From Cuniculiplasma sp052315315 (lineage in GTDB: Archaea > Thermoplasmatota > Thermoplasmata > Thermoplasmatales > Thermoplasmataceae): a stretch of 62,204 bases of DNA. The position numbers were made by a program, and so were the translations under genes. Below, in pieces: positions 17,553 to 26,572 of the stretch; position 1 is the first letter of the stretch, and each line of letters starts with the position of its first letter. The stretch covers positions 1-62,204 of the forward strand of contig JBLSDE010000007.1 of the NCBI GenBank assembly GCA_052315315.1, in the 5' to 3' direction. A model generated the notes under the pieces. That model was not told the origin of the DNA, did not search any database, and saw only the letters and a list, made by a program, of their open reading frames with translations.

Positions 17553-18713
17553 ATGGGAAATCTTGGAGTTGACTTTGAGGTAAAGAGATACCTTGGGCTG
17601 GACGAGAATTCTGATCTTCCTGTATCCATAAATGACTGGAAGGAAGAAGCCAGGAAAAAAATGAGCCAGGAGGCATGGTCCTATCTTGAGGGGTCAGCAG
17701 GATCGGAATCCACAGAAAGGGAAAATGAAACCTCAATGGAAAGATATCGCATAAGACCAAGATATTTAAGGAATGTTGAAAACTGCGATCTTTCATCAGA
17801 TTTCCTCGGAAAGAAACATAAATTTCCAGTTGCCCTGGCACCCATTGGTGTAACATCCATAATCAACGAAGAGGCAGAAATTGCAATCGCCAGAGCTGCA
17901 AGAAACACTGGTATACCATTCTCATTGAGTACAGTTTCATCAAAATCCATAGAGGAGGTTGCCATCGCAGTTCCAGATGGTGAAAGATGGTTTCAGCTCT
18001 ATCCAGGGAAGAATAAGGAAGTGATGAAAAGTTTCATAAAAAGAGCAGAAAAATCTGGTTATAGCGCACTAATAGTAACTGTAGATACCACAATGCTGGG
18101 GTGGAGAGAAAGAGATCTAAAACTTAGTTACCTTCCATTTCTAAAGGGCTACGGACTTGCAAACTTTTTCTCAGATCCTGAGTTTTTAAATCTTCTTGAA
18201 AGGAAACCTTCAGAGGATATGTCTGCTGCCATAATGAAATTTTCAGATATCTATGTGAATCCGTCCTTCTCATGGGATGATCTTAAAGAGATCATATCCA
18301 TAACGAAACTTCCTGTAATTCTAAAGGGTGTAACTCATATTGACGATGTAAATCAGGCTTTCAGCATGGGCGTAAAGGCAGTAGTTGTATCCAATCATGG
18401 GGGAAGGCAGGTGGATGGGGCCATAGCCAGTATTGATGCGCTCTATGAAATATGGAAGAATGGAGATGTAAAGGGTGAACTCATGTTTGACAGCGGAATA
18501 AGGCACGCATCACATATAGTGAAGGCAATAACCATGGGTGCATCTGCAGTTCTCGTTGGAAGACCTTACTGCTACGGTCTAGCTGTTGCAGGACAAAGAG
18601 GAGTGGAGACATATATGAATCAACTCCTTTCGGAACTCAATCTTCAGGTAGCGCTGGCAGGAAGTTCCTGCATACAGGATTTGAGAAACGGGGAAATATA
18701 CCTAAGATATTGA
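17553..18713 (+). CDS. FMN-dependent 2-hydroxy-acid dehydrogenase/oxidase (lactate oxidase family)
   Basis: The 386-residue protein is a TIM-barrel flavoenzyme that oxidises L-2-hydroxy acids such as lactate or glycolate to 2-oxo acids, using FMN. It has YLEGSAGSESTERENE near residue 45 (FMN and substrate region), LAPIGV at 95-100, LKGV with Lys258, the catalytic-base block SNHGGRQVDG with His282 and Arg285, and the phosphate-binding FDSGIR and VGRPY. These are the residues of the L-lactate oxidase/glycolate oxidase family. Whether electrons go to oxygen or to a quinone or cytochrome cannot be read from the sequence. No membrane anchor or cytochrome domain is present. The gene appears to be transcribed alone. 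Confidence 0.88.
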   Translation: MGNLGVDFEVKRYLGLDENSDLPVSINDWKEEARKKMSQEAWSYLEGSAGSESTERENETSMERYRIRPRYLRNVENCDLSSDFLGKKHKFPVALAPIGVTSIINEEAEIAIARAARNTGIPFSLSTVSSKSIEEVAIAVPDGERWFQLYPGKNKEVMKSFIKRAEKSGYSALIVTVDTTMLGWRERDLKLSYLPFLKGYGLANFFSDPEFLNLLERKPSEDMSAAIMKFSDIYVNPSFSWDDLKEIISITKLPVILKGVTHIDDVNQAFSMGVKAVVVSNHGGRQVDGAIASIDALYEIWKNGDVKGELMFDSGIRHASHIVKAITMGASAVLVGRPYCYGLAVAGQRGVETYMNQLLSELNLQVALAGSSCIQDLRNGEIYLRY

Positions 18714-18776
18714 GAATCCGGAAAACTTAAAATAAAATTTTTATGGAAATAGTTTTCAAATTTTATAGTTAAAAGA

Positions 18777-19046
18777 TCACTTGTATTTTATTTTGCTTGA
18801 AGGTCTGAAAACAAACTTCTCCTTCTGGGGGACCTTTATTTCCTTTCTTGTCTGAGGGTTCTTGGCGCTTCTTGCTTTCTGCGTCTTTCTCTCAAAGATT
18901 CCGAAACCTGCAAGGTTTATCTTCTGCTTTTTGTCTGCCTCGTCCACAATTTTGTCCAGAAAAGCCTTTATTACCTCTCTGGCAACTTTCTGTGTCGTTC
19001 CGGTTGTCTTGGAGACCTCTTTTGACAATTCGCTTATGCCAACCAT
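18777..19046 (-). CDS. HU-family DNA-binding protein, HTa-like
   Basis: This basic 89-residue protein is a member of the bacterial HU/IHF family that replaces histones in Thermoplasmatales. The start is placed at the ATG that yields MVGISELSKEV, which matches the known HTa N-terminus. An ATG three codons upstream (19053-19055) is also open. The conserved blocks are INLAGFGIFERKTQKARSAK, NPQTRKEIKVP (the DNA-binding arm with the Pro at its tip) and FRPSSKIKYK. HU dimers bend and wrap DNA, and HTa forms nucleoprotein particles in Thermoplasma. Its presence is one of the better lineage pointers in this window. Confidence 0.95.
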   Translation of the reverse strand: MVGISELSKEVSKTTGTTQKVAREVIKAFLDKIVDEADKKQKINLAGFGIFERKTQKARSAKNPQTRKEIKVPQKEKFVFRPSSKIKYK

Positions 19047-19200
19047 TTTTATCAATTCTATATGTACATACTACTATTAAAATATTTTTGTTCAGGATTT
19101 TATTTATAATGAGTTTTGTGGATTTCACTGGTATATTACATTGTTCATAAAAATAAGAAAATATGAAAACGATTTTATCTCCCGGTTAACATGTAACCAC

Positions 19201-19851
19201 ATGGACTTCAGAAAACTCAGTGAAATTCTGAATAATTACTATGGAGATCTGCACTGGTGGCCAGCTGAGACGCCTGAGGAGGTTGTTATTGGAGCCATAT
19301 TGACACAGAACACCTCATGGAGAAATGTGGAAAAGGCCATTGCTAATCTTAAGGAAACTGGAATTACGAAACTTTCAGATATAGCAGATGGAAATAAGGA
19401 GAAAATAAGGGATGCAATAAAACCATCCGGATTCTACAATCAGAAGACTGAAAGGCTGATATTAGTGAGCAGGGAGATCCTGAGGGCAGGTGGTCTCGAA
19501 GCTTTGGAAAAAATGGATGATAAGTCACTATCAAAGTTTTTATCATCATTGAAAGGAGTGGGAAGGGAGACTGAAGAAAGCATAATGATCTATGCACTGG
19601 GAAGAAAGAGATTTGTTGTGGACAAATACACAATAAGGATATTTTTCAGAACGGGTATCATTCAAAATGACAGCATCTTTCCGGAGGACCTGAAGGAGGA
19701 AATAGAAAATCAAATGAGCCTTGAGGATCTGAACAATTTTCACGGAACACTTGTCAATCTTGGAAAGGATTTCTGTAAAACAAAGCCTTTCTGTTTAAAA
19801 TGTCCTGTGAGAATGGAATGTAATTATGCGAAGGATTTGACGTTACCGTAG
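19201..19851 (+). CDS. HhH-GPD DNA glycosylase, endonuclease III relative (COG2231 type)
   Basis: Start ATG 19201 gives 216 residues beginning MDFRKLSEILNNYYG, and the longer upstream frame is not family-like. The helix-hairpin-helix is LSSLKGVGRETEESI, the catalytic Asp is Asp141 in FVVDKYT, and a [4Fe-4S] cluster is held by Cys192, Cys198, Cys201 and Cys207 near the C-terminus. The position that is a catalytic lysine in bifunctional endonuclease III (GVGxKT) is Glu123 here, so a monofunctional base-excision glycosylase is expected. The opening YGDLHWWPAETPEEVVIGA followed by ILTQNTSW is typical of the COG2231 branch, whose substrates include alkylated bases in some members. Its 3' end overlaps the convergent aIF2-gamma gene by 28 nt. 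Confidence 0.85.
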   Translation: MDFRKLSEILNNYYGDLHWWPAETPEEVVIGAILTQNTSWRNVEKAIANLKETGITKLSDIADGNKEKIRDAIKPSGFYNQKTERLILVSREILRAGGLEALEKMDDKSLSKFLSSLKGVGRETEESIMIYALGRKRFVVDKYTIRIFFRTGIIQNDSIFPEDLKEEIENQMSLEDLNNFHGTLVNLGKDFCKTKPFCLKCPVRMECNYAKDLTLP

Positions 19852-21050
19852 CCGATAAGTCTCCAGCGGTTGGTTATTTTTCTTCCTATGGCCACCCTTT
19901 CATCGCTCTGAACTGCAACAGGATATCTCAGTGAAATTTCCACGTCACCATCCCTTACATTTGTGGCCATACCCAGTGTGTTTGATGTTCCAAATGTGAG
20001 CATAAGGTATTCCCTGCTCTTTATGGGCTCAACCTTCATCTCATCCTCAAAGCCCACCACACGGTTCAGAAGGTGTGTTTCAATTTCAACGGTTGTTGCC
20101 ATTGGTGGGACCTTTCCCACAGATCCAAGAATTCTCCCTGTCAAAAGATCGTTCTTTGTGAGAAATGGATCAAGTTTGGTTCCAACTGCAGAAAGTCCTC
20201 CCGGAACTATGGTCTCATAGGAATTTGAACCTGCCATCAGTGATGTTATCTCCGTGATAACATTCTCCCAGACGTTTCTATTCCCCTTGGTCTGCTGAAT
20301 CCCAGGTGTGATTTCAATCTCCTGTCCAATTCCTAACATTCCCTTCACCAAAGATCCACCAAGAACTCCGCCCTTCAGGGTTTCCGGTGACGCACCTGGT
20401 TTGTTAACGTCAAAGGATCTGGCTATATACATAAGCGGATCGGCATTTTTATCCCTGGCTGGAGTAGGAATGTATTCCTCTATGGCTTCAAAAACCTTGT
20501 CTATATTCTTATTATGATACGCACTTACTGGAATAACAGGCGCATTTTCTGCAATACTTCCCTTTAGGAATTTCTTGATTTCTTTGTAACTTTCCACTGC
20601 TCTTTCCTTGGTTACAAGATCTATCTTATTCTGAATAACTATTATATTTTTAATACCCATAATTTCTATTGCTGTAAGATGCTCTCTCGTCTGTGGTTGT
20701 GGGCATTTTTCATTTGCCGCTATTACAAGTAGCGCCCCATCCATTATGGATGATCCCGAGAGCATGGTTGCCATAAGTGTTTCATGGCCAGGTGCGTCAA
20801 CAAAGGATATAACTCTCTTTAATTTGCAATGCTCATTCAGTGGTTTGTTAGAATAAATTCTATCTCCATCATTACATTCATAAACCGGTGTATCCGCATA
20901 ACCCAGTTTTATGGATATCCCCCTTTTAATTTCCTCAGAATGTATGTCGGTCTTTCTACCGGTCAGTGCCTTCGTAAGAGTACTTTTTCCGTGGTCTACG
21001 TGACCAACCATTCCAATATTTATTGTTGGCTGGGGAAGACTTGAACTCAT
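19824..21050 (-). CDS. Translation initiation factor aIF2 subunit gamma
   Basis: The 408-residue GTPase is the core of the archaeal initiator-tRNA delivery complex. It has the G1 loop GHVDHGKSTLTKALTG, G3 DAPGHE, G4 NKID and the later beta-barrel domains II and III (MYIARSFDVNKPG onward). The zinc-knuckle region between G2 and G3 keeps only two cysteines (ECNDGDRIYSN and NEHCKLKR), fewer than the four of the standard knuckle. The gene follows rps6e with a four-nucleotide overlap (21047-21050), a pairing seen in many euryarchaea. Its 3' end overlaps the convergent glycosylase gene. Confidence 0.97.
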   Translation of the reverse strand: MSSSLPQPTINIGMVGHVDHGKSTLTKALTGRKTDIHSEEIKRGISIKLGYADTPVYECNDGDRIYSNKPLNEHCKLKRVISFVDAPGHETLMATMLSGSSIMDGALLVIAANEKCPQPQTREHLTAIEIMGIKNIIVIQNKIDLVTKERAVESYKEIKKFLKGSIAENAPVIPVSAYHNKNIDKVFEAIEEYIPTPARDKNADPLMYIARSFDVNKPGASPETLKGGVLGGSLVKGMLGIGQEIEITPGIQQTKGNRNVWENVITEITSLMAGSNSYETIVPGGLSAVGTKLDPFLTKNDLLTGRILGSVGKVPPMATTVEIETHLLNRVVGFEDEMKVEPIKSREYLMLTFGTSNTLGMATNVRDGDVEISLRYPVAVQSDERVAIGRKITNRWRLIGYGNVKSFA

Positions 21051-21448
21051 TCTTTCTTTTCCTCTGATTGGTTGTCCGGAGCTTCAAGTGGGGCTGGCCC
21101 ATACTGTGTTATTACAAAGTTCAGCTGGGATATATCTGGCCCAATTACGGAACCTCTAAAAGTTACCCTTTTCCTTATCCCCCTCTTCGCCCTCTGGCCC
21201 TCTCTATATCTCACAAGAATTCTCTTCTTTCCAGGGATTGCAAGATCTGATTTCATTGGAAAGCCATCTATGGAAGAGCCCCCTGTAATCTTCAGCTTGT
21301 ATCCCGGAAGTTCAAAGAAAATTCCATCTATCTCTTCACCGATTCTTCTGCCATTGAGAAGACTCAAGTTCTCCGGTTTTACATCTTTTTTATAGGTTTT
21401 TCCTGTTTTCTTATCTGCAATTATTGCTACTGAATTTCCTCCAGCCAT
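21047..21448 (-). CDS. rps6e: 30S ribosomal protein S6e
   Basis: This 133-residue basic protein has the archaeal S6e core, including the blocks ITGGSSIDGFPMKSDL and VRYREGQRAKRGIRKRVTFR that contact rRNA. It lacks the phosphorylated tail of the eukaryotic protein, as archaeal versions do. An acidic C-terminal run DNQSEEKKE follows. A TATA-like motif on the minus strand near 21497-21506, about 50 nt before the start, probably drives the two-gene operon with aIF2-gamma. Length and order are normal. Confidence 0.95.
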   Translation of the reverse strand: MAGGNSVAIIADKKTGKTYKKDVKPENLSLLNGRRIGEEIDGIFFELPGYKLKITGGSSIDGFPMKSDLAIPGKKRILVRYREGQRAKRGIRKRVTFRGSVIGPDISQLNFVITQYGPAPLEAPDNQSEEKKE

Positions 21449-21769
21449 TTATATTAACCCCCTTTAAGGTTAGATTTTTAGGGAATACAAGAAAGGCTTA
21501 TAAATTTATCAATAGGTTTTCCATTTCACTGAAAGCACATTTCACCGCAGGAATATTTCTCAACCGGTTAATCATACCACGTAATCTGGTATCCATACTC
21601 AAAGGGATCAATCAGAATTCTCAAATCAAGGCAACAAATGAATGAAATATGGTTAGTGAATGATATTGTTCCCCTAGGGTGATTAAAATTTTTGGTATCA
21701 AGGGAACTGGCATTATTTATAAGCACAATTATCTGCACATGTTTATGAACAAGGATACATTGTAATCTC
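21449..21769. promoter_or_regulatory. Divergent intergenic region between rps6e and the pirin gene
   Basis: These 321 nt separate divergent starts. A TATA-like ATTTATAAG near 21714-21722 lies about 50 nt before the pirin start. The facing element for rps6e is the minus-strand TATA-like motif near 21497-21506. I see no gene or repeat in the middle part. Confidence 0.4.
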
Positions 21770-22669
21770 ATGTCTTACCATGAGAAAGAAGTGGAAGTTG
21801 AGATACGTGGTGGCTATACAATGGATGGTGCAGGCGTCAAGCTATTCAGGGTTTTTGGTGGAAAATATACATTTCCAAGAACCGATCCGTTCCTCCTCAT
21901 GGATTATTTTGGCTCCAATGATCCGGTGGAATATGAAAAAGGTTTTCCATGGCATCCCCATAGGGGTATCGAGACCGTAACATATCAGATTAAGGGCAAT
22001 ACGAGCCACGAGGATAGCAATGGAAACAGAGGCAGAATCTTTCCCGGCGATATACAGAGTATGAGTGCAGGAAGTGGAATTTATCATGAGGAGATGCCGG
22101 GGCCTTCAAAGAATACATCCGGCGAAATTCTATCACAGGAGGTTCTTGGTGTTCAATTGTGGGTAAATATACCTTCAAGGAAAAAGATGTCCACTCCAGC
22201 CTATGCCTATCACAAATCATCTGGAATTCCGGAAATCAGTGAGGGAAACCACACCAAGATAAGGGTTGTTTCGGGGAAATTTGAGGACGTAACAGGGCCG
22301 TACGAATCCTTTACGGCAAAAGGTATCACATACATACACATGAAAATAGGAAAGGATGAGGAATTCACCTTAAGTGGTTACGAAGGAAAGAGAGTAATCG
22401 TTTTCTGTTTTTCTGGTTCTGTGAGAATAGGGGAAGAGGCCAATCTTGAGGAGAGAAACTCCTATTCCCTGTCAGTTTCAGGTGACTGGTTCAACATTAA
22501 AGGAATAAATGAGGAAAGTGATCTTATAATAATCGGAGGAGAGCCTACAGGTGAGAATATAGAATGGTATGGGCCCATAGTTATGAGTACAAAGGAGGAA
22601 ATCTCTGAGGCTATAAGGGATCTGAATACAGGGACATTCGTAAAAAGCAGGGAGCCTATAATCCTTTAA
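21770..22669 (+). CDS. Pirin-family cupin protein
   Basis: The 299-residue protein has two cupin domains. The metal-binding N-terminal blocks are FPWHPHRGIETVTYQIKG (His ligands of HPHRG) and MSAGSGIYHEEMPGP. The segment PGDIQSMSAGSGIYHEE matches the pirin iron-site signature. Archaeal and bacterial pirins include quercetin dioxygenases and regulators, so the physiological role is open. The start codon used is ATG 21770, and the alternative ATG 21780 is out of frame. The gene lies 12 nt or more before the glycosyltransferase frame, on the same strand, so the two could share a transcript. Confidence 0.88.
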   Translation: MSYHEKEVEVEIRGGYTMDGAGVKLFRVFGGKYTFPRTDPFLLMDYFGSNDPVEYEKGFPWHPHRGIETVTYQIKGNTSHEDSNGNRGRIFPGDIQSMSAGSGIYHEEMPGPSKNTSGEILSQEVLGVQLWVNIPSRKKMSTPAYAYHKSSGIPEISEGNHTKIRVVSGKFEDVTGPYESFTAKGITYIHMKIGKDEEFTLSGYEGKRVIVFCFSGSVRIGEEANLEERNSYSLSVSGDWFNIKGINEESDLIIIGGEPTGENIEWYGPIVMSTKEEISEAIRDLNTGTFVKSREPIIL

Positions 22670-22735
22670 ACTAAAAAAACATTGTACCAGAATTATGAAC
22701 CAATAGGATATTTATGGGGGCAGAAATATTCTCTT

Positions 22736-23971
22736 ATGCGTCTTGATTTTTTCCTTCTTATTCTTGTAGGTACGCTCAGTTCCACGATTTCCATATTATA
22801 TTACACAATGAATACCTATCTGTCCAGGAGAAAGGCAAAGTTAAGGGAAGAAAATTCTGTACGTGGAGAGCAGCTAACAAAGGATGATGTTACTGCAGTG
22901 ATACCTGTATACAATGAAAACCCGGAACTTTTCAGTATTTCCCTGAGAAGCATATCAAGTCAGGTTCATCATACCATTGTGATTTCAGACGGAATAGAAG
23001 AGCCTTACAGTTCCATATGTGAAGCCAGCGGTGCTGAATTCATACTCAAGGAGCAGAGATCCGGAAAGAGGAGTTCACTTGCAATGGGCATGGAGAAGGT
23101 AAAAACAAAAATTGTCATATTCATGGATGCAGACGCACTTCCAGAGGAAGATGCAGTGGAAAAGATTCTCAAGGAATATGATCCTGAAACAGGTGGTGTT
23201 GGCTCAAATATATTCATGGATACATCTGACGGGAAGATGGTATCCTATGCTTCTGAATTTCTGGAAAGATCAAAGGAAACTGTACAGAGAGCAATGAGCA
23301 GATTTGGAAATATAATGATCATTGACGGCAGCTTTGCATCATACAGGTCAGAGGTCATAAGGGATTATGTTCAGTCTGACGAATTCAGGAATTATAGGAT
23401 TAAGGGCAAAATTCCATACTATGGTGGAGGGGACGATACCTCCCTGACCGCCTTTGTCATAAGGAGTGGATACAGGGTAAGAAAGGCCTTCGATGCCCGT
23501 GTTGTGACGTTCCCAAAAAAGAATATCAAATCCTTTGCAAAGCAAAATCTGAGATGGTCAAGGACAGCATGGAGAACATTTTTCCAGAACATAAGAAATG
23601 GGACATTTAAAAGATCAAATAAATTCTATGTTCTTGAACAGTTCCTGACATTTTCCATACCCGTGCTCTTCCTCGGGGTTCTCCTTTTCAGAGGAATAAC
23701 CTTTTTGGACATATTTGTCCACAGAGGTTTCATATTTCCAAACCCATTTCTCTTCATCACACACGGATTAACCCATGCAGTTACAAATCCATACTATTCC
23801 ACCTATATGATCACATCAACAGGTTCCACTCTTTCTTCATTCCTATTCCTTACAACAGTGGCTGAGAACAGTGTGAAGGAGAGGCTCAAAATAATAGGAT
23901 ATGGTTCCATCGGAGCACTGATTCTATTCCTGACATCTGTCTATGCCATGTTCACCTTCAGAAGGGCATGA
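22736..23971 (+). CDS. Membrane glycosyltransferase, family 2 (hyaluronan/cellulose synthase-like)
   Basis: ATG 22736 gives a 411-residue protein that opens directly with a transmembrane helix (MRLDFFLLILVGTLSSTIS). The longer frame starts with TTG at 22682. The GT-A domain shows IPVYNENPEL, the metal-binding FMDADALPEEDA, the base-like GGGDDTS and the QNLRWSR block, which corresponds to the QxxRW signature of processive synthases. About three further hydrophobic segments follow after residue 300. Such enzymes extend polysaccharides from nucleotide sugars on the cytoplasmic face and may move the chain across the membrane. Thermoplasmatales lack a wall and carry a glycocalyx, but the substrate here is unknown. 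The end overlaps the open frame of kae1-bud32, whose own start is later. Confidence 0.82.
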   Translation: MRLDFFLLILVGTLSSTISILYYTMNTYLSRRKAKLREENSVRGEQLTKDDVTAVIPVYNENPELFSISLRSISSQVHHTIVISDGIEEPYSSICEASGAEFILKEQRSGKRSSLAMGMEKVKTKIVIFMDADALPEEDAVEKILKEYDPETGGVGSNIFMDTSDGKMVSYASEFLERSKETVQRAMSRFGNIMIIDGSFASYRSEVIRDYVQSDEFRNYRIKGKIPYYGGGDDTSLTAFVIRSGYRVRKAFDARVVTFPKKNIKSFAKQNLRWSRTAWRTFFQNIRNGTFKRSNKFYVLEQFLTFSIPVLFLGVLLFRGITFLDIFVHRGFIFPNPFLFITHGLTHAVTNPYYSTYMITSTGSTLSSFLFLTTVAENSVKERLKIIGYGSIGALILFLTSVYAMFTFRRA

Positions 23972-24005
23972 TAAAACATTATTTCCATATTTAATATGTG
24001 GAAAT

Positions 24006-25592
24006 ATGTATGTTCTAGGCCTGGAAGGTACAGCTCACACTGTAAGTGCCTCAGTTCTCGACGAGGTAAAGATATATTCTCTGGTTTCAAAGACATACAG
24101 GCCGGAAGAGGGTGGGATAAATCCAAGGGATGCAGCCGATTTTCATTTTTCCAACATTGTTGAAGTTATAAGGAAGGCAATTTCAGATTCCGGCATATCT
24201 CCAGAGCAGATCAGTCTGATAAGTTTTTCCAAAGGGCCAGGGTTGCCTCCTTCCTTAAAGGTTGTGGCAACAGCTGCCAGGGCACTTTCCATCAAATATG
24301 GTATTCCCATCGTTGGAGTCAATCATCCTCTCGGTCACATAGAGATAGGAAGAAGGGAGACGGGATGCAATGATCCTGTTATGCTTTACGTTTCAGGGGG
24401 AAACACCCAGATCATCGCTTATAAAAATGGCCATTACCGGGTCTTTGGGGAGACACTTGACATTGGTGTGGGGAATCTTCTGGATAAGATTGCAAGGGAT
24501 ATGGGATTTCCATTTCCTGGAGGGCCAGAGATTGAGGCTATGGCCCTTGGAGGTTTAAAACTTCTGGATCTACCCTATACGGTTAAGGGAATGGATACGG
24601 CTTTTTCAGGGATTTATACGGCAGCATCTCAGATGCTGAAAAGGGGGGAAAGGAAGGAAGATGTATGCATGAGTATACAGGAATACGCATTTTCAATGCT
24701 TGTGGAAACCCTTGAAAGGGCCATATTTACCACAGGAAAGAAGTCCATACTGCTTGCAGGGGGAGTGGCACGAAATAAGAGATTGAGAACGATGATTCAG
24801 ACAATGGCAGAGGAAGCAGGGGTTGAGGTATTTGAAACGCCTGATAAATACTGTATGGATAATGGCGCCATGATAGGACAGGCAGGGCTGCTTACATATA
24901 AGGCAAGGGGTGCAGACAGGATGGAGGATACAAAAATCGATCAGTTCTTCAGAATAGATCAGGCTTACGCATCATGGGTTAAGGAGGAAGAGATCGTGTA
25001 CAGGGACAGGGGTGCTGAATCCATAATAAGGAGAAAGAAATTTCATCAGTTTGAGGCCATAGAGAAGGAGAGAATTCCCAAGGGTTATAGAAATGAAGAG
25101 ATCGATTTGAGGATCAGAAGAATGAGGATGAAGAGGGAGATAACGATGCTTGAAAGGATGGCAAGAATCGGGATATCTGTGCCATACATTTTTTCAGTGG
25201 ATCTGAAGAGAAATGCATTCATGATGGAATACATAGATGGTAAAAACCTTGGAAGTGAGGAGAATATTGATCCTGAAGTGCCAGGAGAACTTGGAAGGAT
25301 GATCGGAATGATGCATGGTGAGAATATATGCCACGGGGATCTGACCATGAACAACATAATGGTCAGAGGAAAGAGGGTGTTTCTCATTGACCCCTCCATG
25401 GGTTCTGTGACAGATAGAATTCAGGATTTTGCATACGATATGAGGTTATTAAACGAAAGTTCCGTTGCAACCCTGAAGAATGGGGAGAAGTTTATGCAGG
25501 ATGTAATGGGTGCATACAGAAAACACTTTAAGGGCGCAGGAGCGGTGATCGAAGAGATGAAGAGAATTGAAGGAAGGAGAAGATACGTATGA
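24006..25592 (+). CDS. Fused Kae1-Bud32: tRNA t6A-synthesis subunit plus KEOPS kinase
   Basis: The start is placed at ATG 24006 (MYVLGLEGTAHTVSASV), giving 528 residues, with the longer frame ignored. Residues 1-320 are the Kae1/TsaD ASKHA domain with metal ligands His107 and His111 in VNHPLGHIEIG and YVSGGNTQ. They transfer threonylcarbamoyl to A37 of ANN-decoding tRNAs. Residues about 330-528 are the Bud32 kinase/ATPase with MMEYIDGKNL, the catalytic HGD (Asp445) in ICHGDLTMNN and IDPSMG (Asp462). Natural fusion of these two KEOPS subunits is known in several euryarchaea including Thermoplasma. The next gene overlaps by four nucleotides. Confidence 0.96.
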   Translation: MYVLGLEGTAHTVSASVLDEVKIYSLVSKTYRPEEGGINPRDAADFHFSNIVEVIRKAISDSGISPEQISLISFSKGPGLPPSLKVVATAARALSIKYGIPIVGVNHPLGHIEIGRRETGCNDPVMLYVSGGNTQIIAYKNGHYRVFGETLDIGVGNLLDKIARDMGFPFPGGPEIEAMALGGLKLLDLPYTVKGMDTAFSGIYTAASQMLKRGERKEDVCMSIQEYAFSMLVETLERAIFTTGKKSILLAGGVARNKRLRTMIQTMAEEAGVEVFETPDKYCMDNGAMIGQAGLLTYKARGADRMEDTKIDQFFRIDQAYASWVKEEEIVYRDRGAESIIRRKKFHQFEAIEKERIPKGYRNEEIDLRIRRMRMKREITMLERMARIGISVPYIFSVDLKRNAFMMEYIDGKNLGSEENIDPEVPGELGRMIGMMHGENICHGDLTMNNIMVRGKRVFLIDPSMGSVTDRIQDFAYDMRLLNESSVATLKNGEKFMQDVMGAYRKHFKGAGAVIEEMKRIEGRRRYV

Positions 25593-26137
25593 GACTCAGA
25601 TTTGTTACGAGTAACGAACACAAGTACATGGAAATAAATGAGTTTTTGGAAAAACATGGGAGTTCATGTGAATGGATAAAAATGAAATATGAGGAGACAC
25701 AGGAAGACACCACAGAGGAGGTGTCTCTTGCCAGTGCAAGGTACCTGATGGGAAAGGTGGAACAGCCCTTTTTCCTGGAAGACACGGGTCTCTATGTAAG
25801 AGCCCTTGGCGGGTTTCCCGGTCCCTATTCGTCCTATGTGCAGAAGACCATAGGAAATTTGGGAATTCTCAAGCTAGTGGAAGGAAAGGAAAGATATGCA
25901 GAGTTCAAAACTGTGATCTCCTTTGTTGAGGGTAATAAGATCATGCAGTTCACGGGAGTTCTTGAGGGTAAGATAGGTGAGGTGGAAAGGGGCAAATCCG
26001 GATTCGGCTTCGATCCCATATTTATCCCTATAGGCATTGATAAGTCACTGGCAGAGATGGATATTAAAGAGAAAAATGAGCATTCCCATAGGATAAATGC
26101 ACTCAAACTCTTCCTGAATTATCTCAACGAGGAATGA
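25589..26137 (+). CDS. XTP/dITP pyrophosphatase (HAM1/RdgB family)
   Basis: The 182-residue enzyme hydrolyses deaminated purine triphosphates (ITP, dITP, XTP) to monophosphates and keeps them out of nucleic acids. Markers are the opening FVTSNEHKYMEINEFL, the metal and substrate block EDTGLYVRALGGFPGPYSSY, and GFGFDPIFIP near the C-terminus with SHR-type EHSHRINAL. The start overlaps the end of kae1-bud32 (ATGA), and this pairing is recurrent in archaea. Length is normal. Confidence 0.95.
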   Translation: MRLRFVTSNEHKYMEINEFLEKHGSSCEWIKMKYEETQEDTTEEVSLASARYLMGKVEQPFFLEDTGLYVRALGGFPGPYSSYVQKTIGNLGILKLVEGKERYAEFKTVISFVEGNKIMQFTGVLEGKIGEVERGKSGFGFDPIFIPIGIDKSLAEMDIKEKNEHSHRINALKLFLNYLNEE

Positions 26138-26194
26138 TTTATTGATGGTAATACTTCTCACAAATTTAAAATATAAAATTTAGATAATGCCGCA

Positions 26195-26572
26195 ATGTCA
26201 AAGATTTACAGGGAATGGTTTTTTTACATTTACTTGATACTAACAGTGGTCTTTCTCTTCATATTCATAGTGTCCTCAAACGATCTGCTCTTCCACTATA
26301 ATGGATTTATAAATAATGGTCTCACATTTCAGGCCGCAGGGAACTGGAACTACTGGATATTTGTGCTGTCACTCATAATGGCAGGCATATTTGCATATTA
26401 CACCTATGAATGGTTCAGGGACGATCGTTTCTTCAATGATATAATAAATTCAGACAGCAAATCAAAATTCATAAAAAATATGAGGGAACTGGAAAAGATC
26501 GCGAGAAAGCATGGGCCTTCATATGAGCAGAGACTTGATCAGAAAAAGAGTGCCTGGAAGATCAGGCAATAA
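26195..26572 (+). CDS. Small two-helix membrane protein, unknown function
   Basis: The 125-residue protein has two clear transmembrane segments, about residues 9-27 (FFYIYLILTVVFLFIFIV) and 50-69 (YWIFVLSLIMAGIFAYYTY). They are followed by a charged, helical C-terminal tail of about 55 residues rich in Lys, Arg and Glu that probably lies in the cytoplasm. I cannot assign a family. Similar short membrane proteins occur in Thermoplasmatales. Its last 11 nt overlap the convergent spermidine synthase gene. The start is ATG 26195. Confidence 0.7.
   Translation: MSKIYREWFFYIYLILTVVFLFIFIVSSNDLLFHYNGFINNGLTFQAAGNWNYWIFVLSLIMAGIFAYYTYEWFRDDRFFNDIINSDSKSKFIKNMRELEKIARKHGPSYEQRLDQKKSAWKIRQ

Noticed and set aside
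23943..24005. Longer N-terminus for kae1-bud32
   Set aside because: The extra 21 residues overlap the glycosyltransferase gene and precede the family-typical start MYVLGLEGTAHT.
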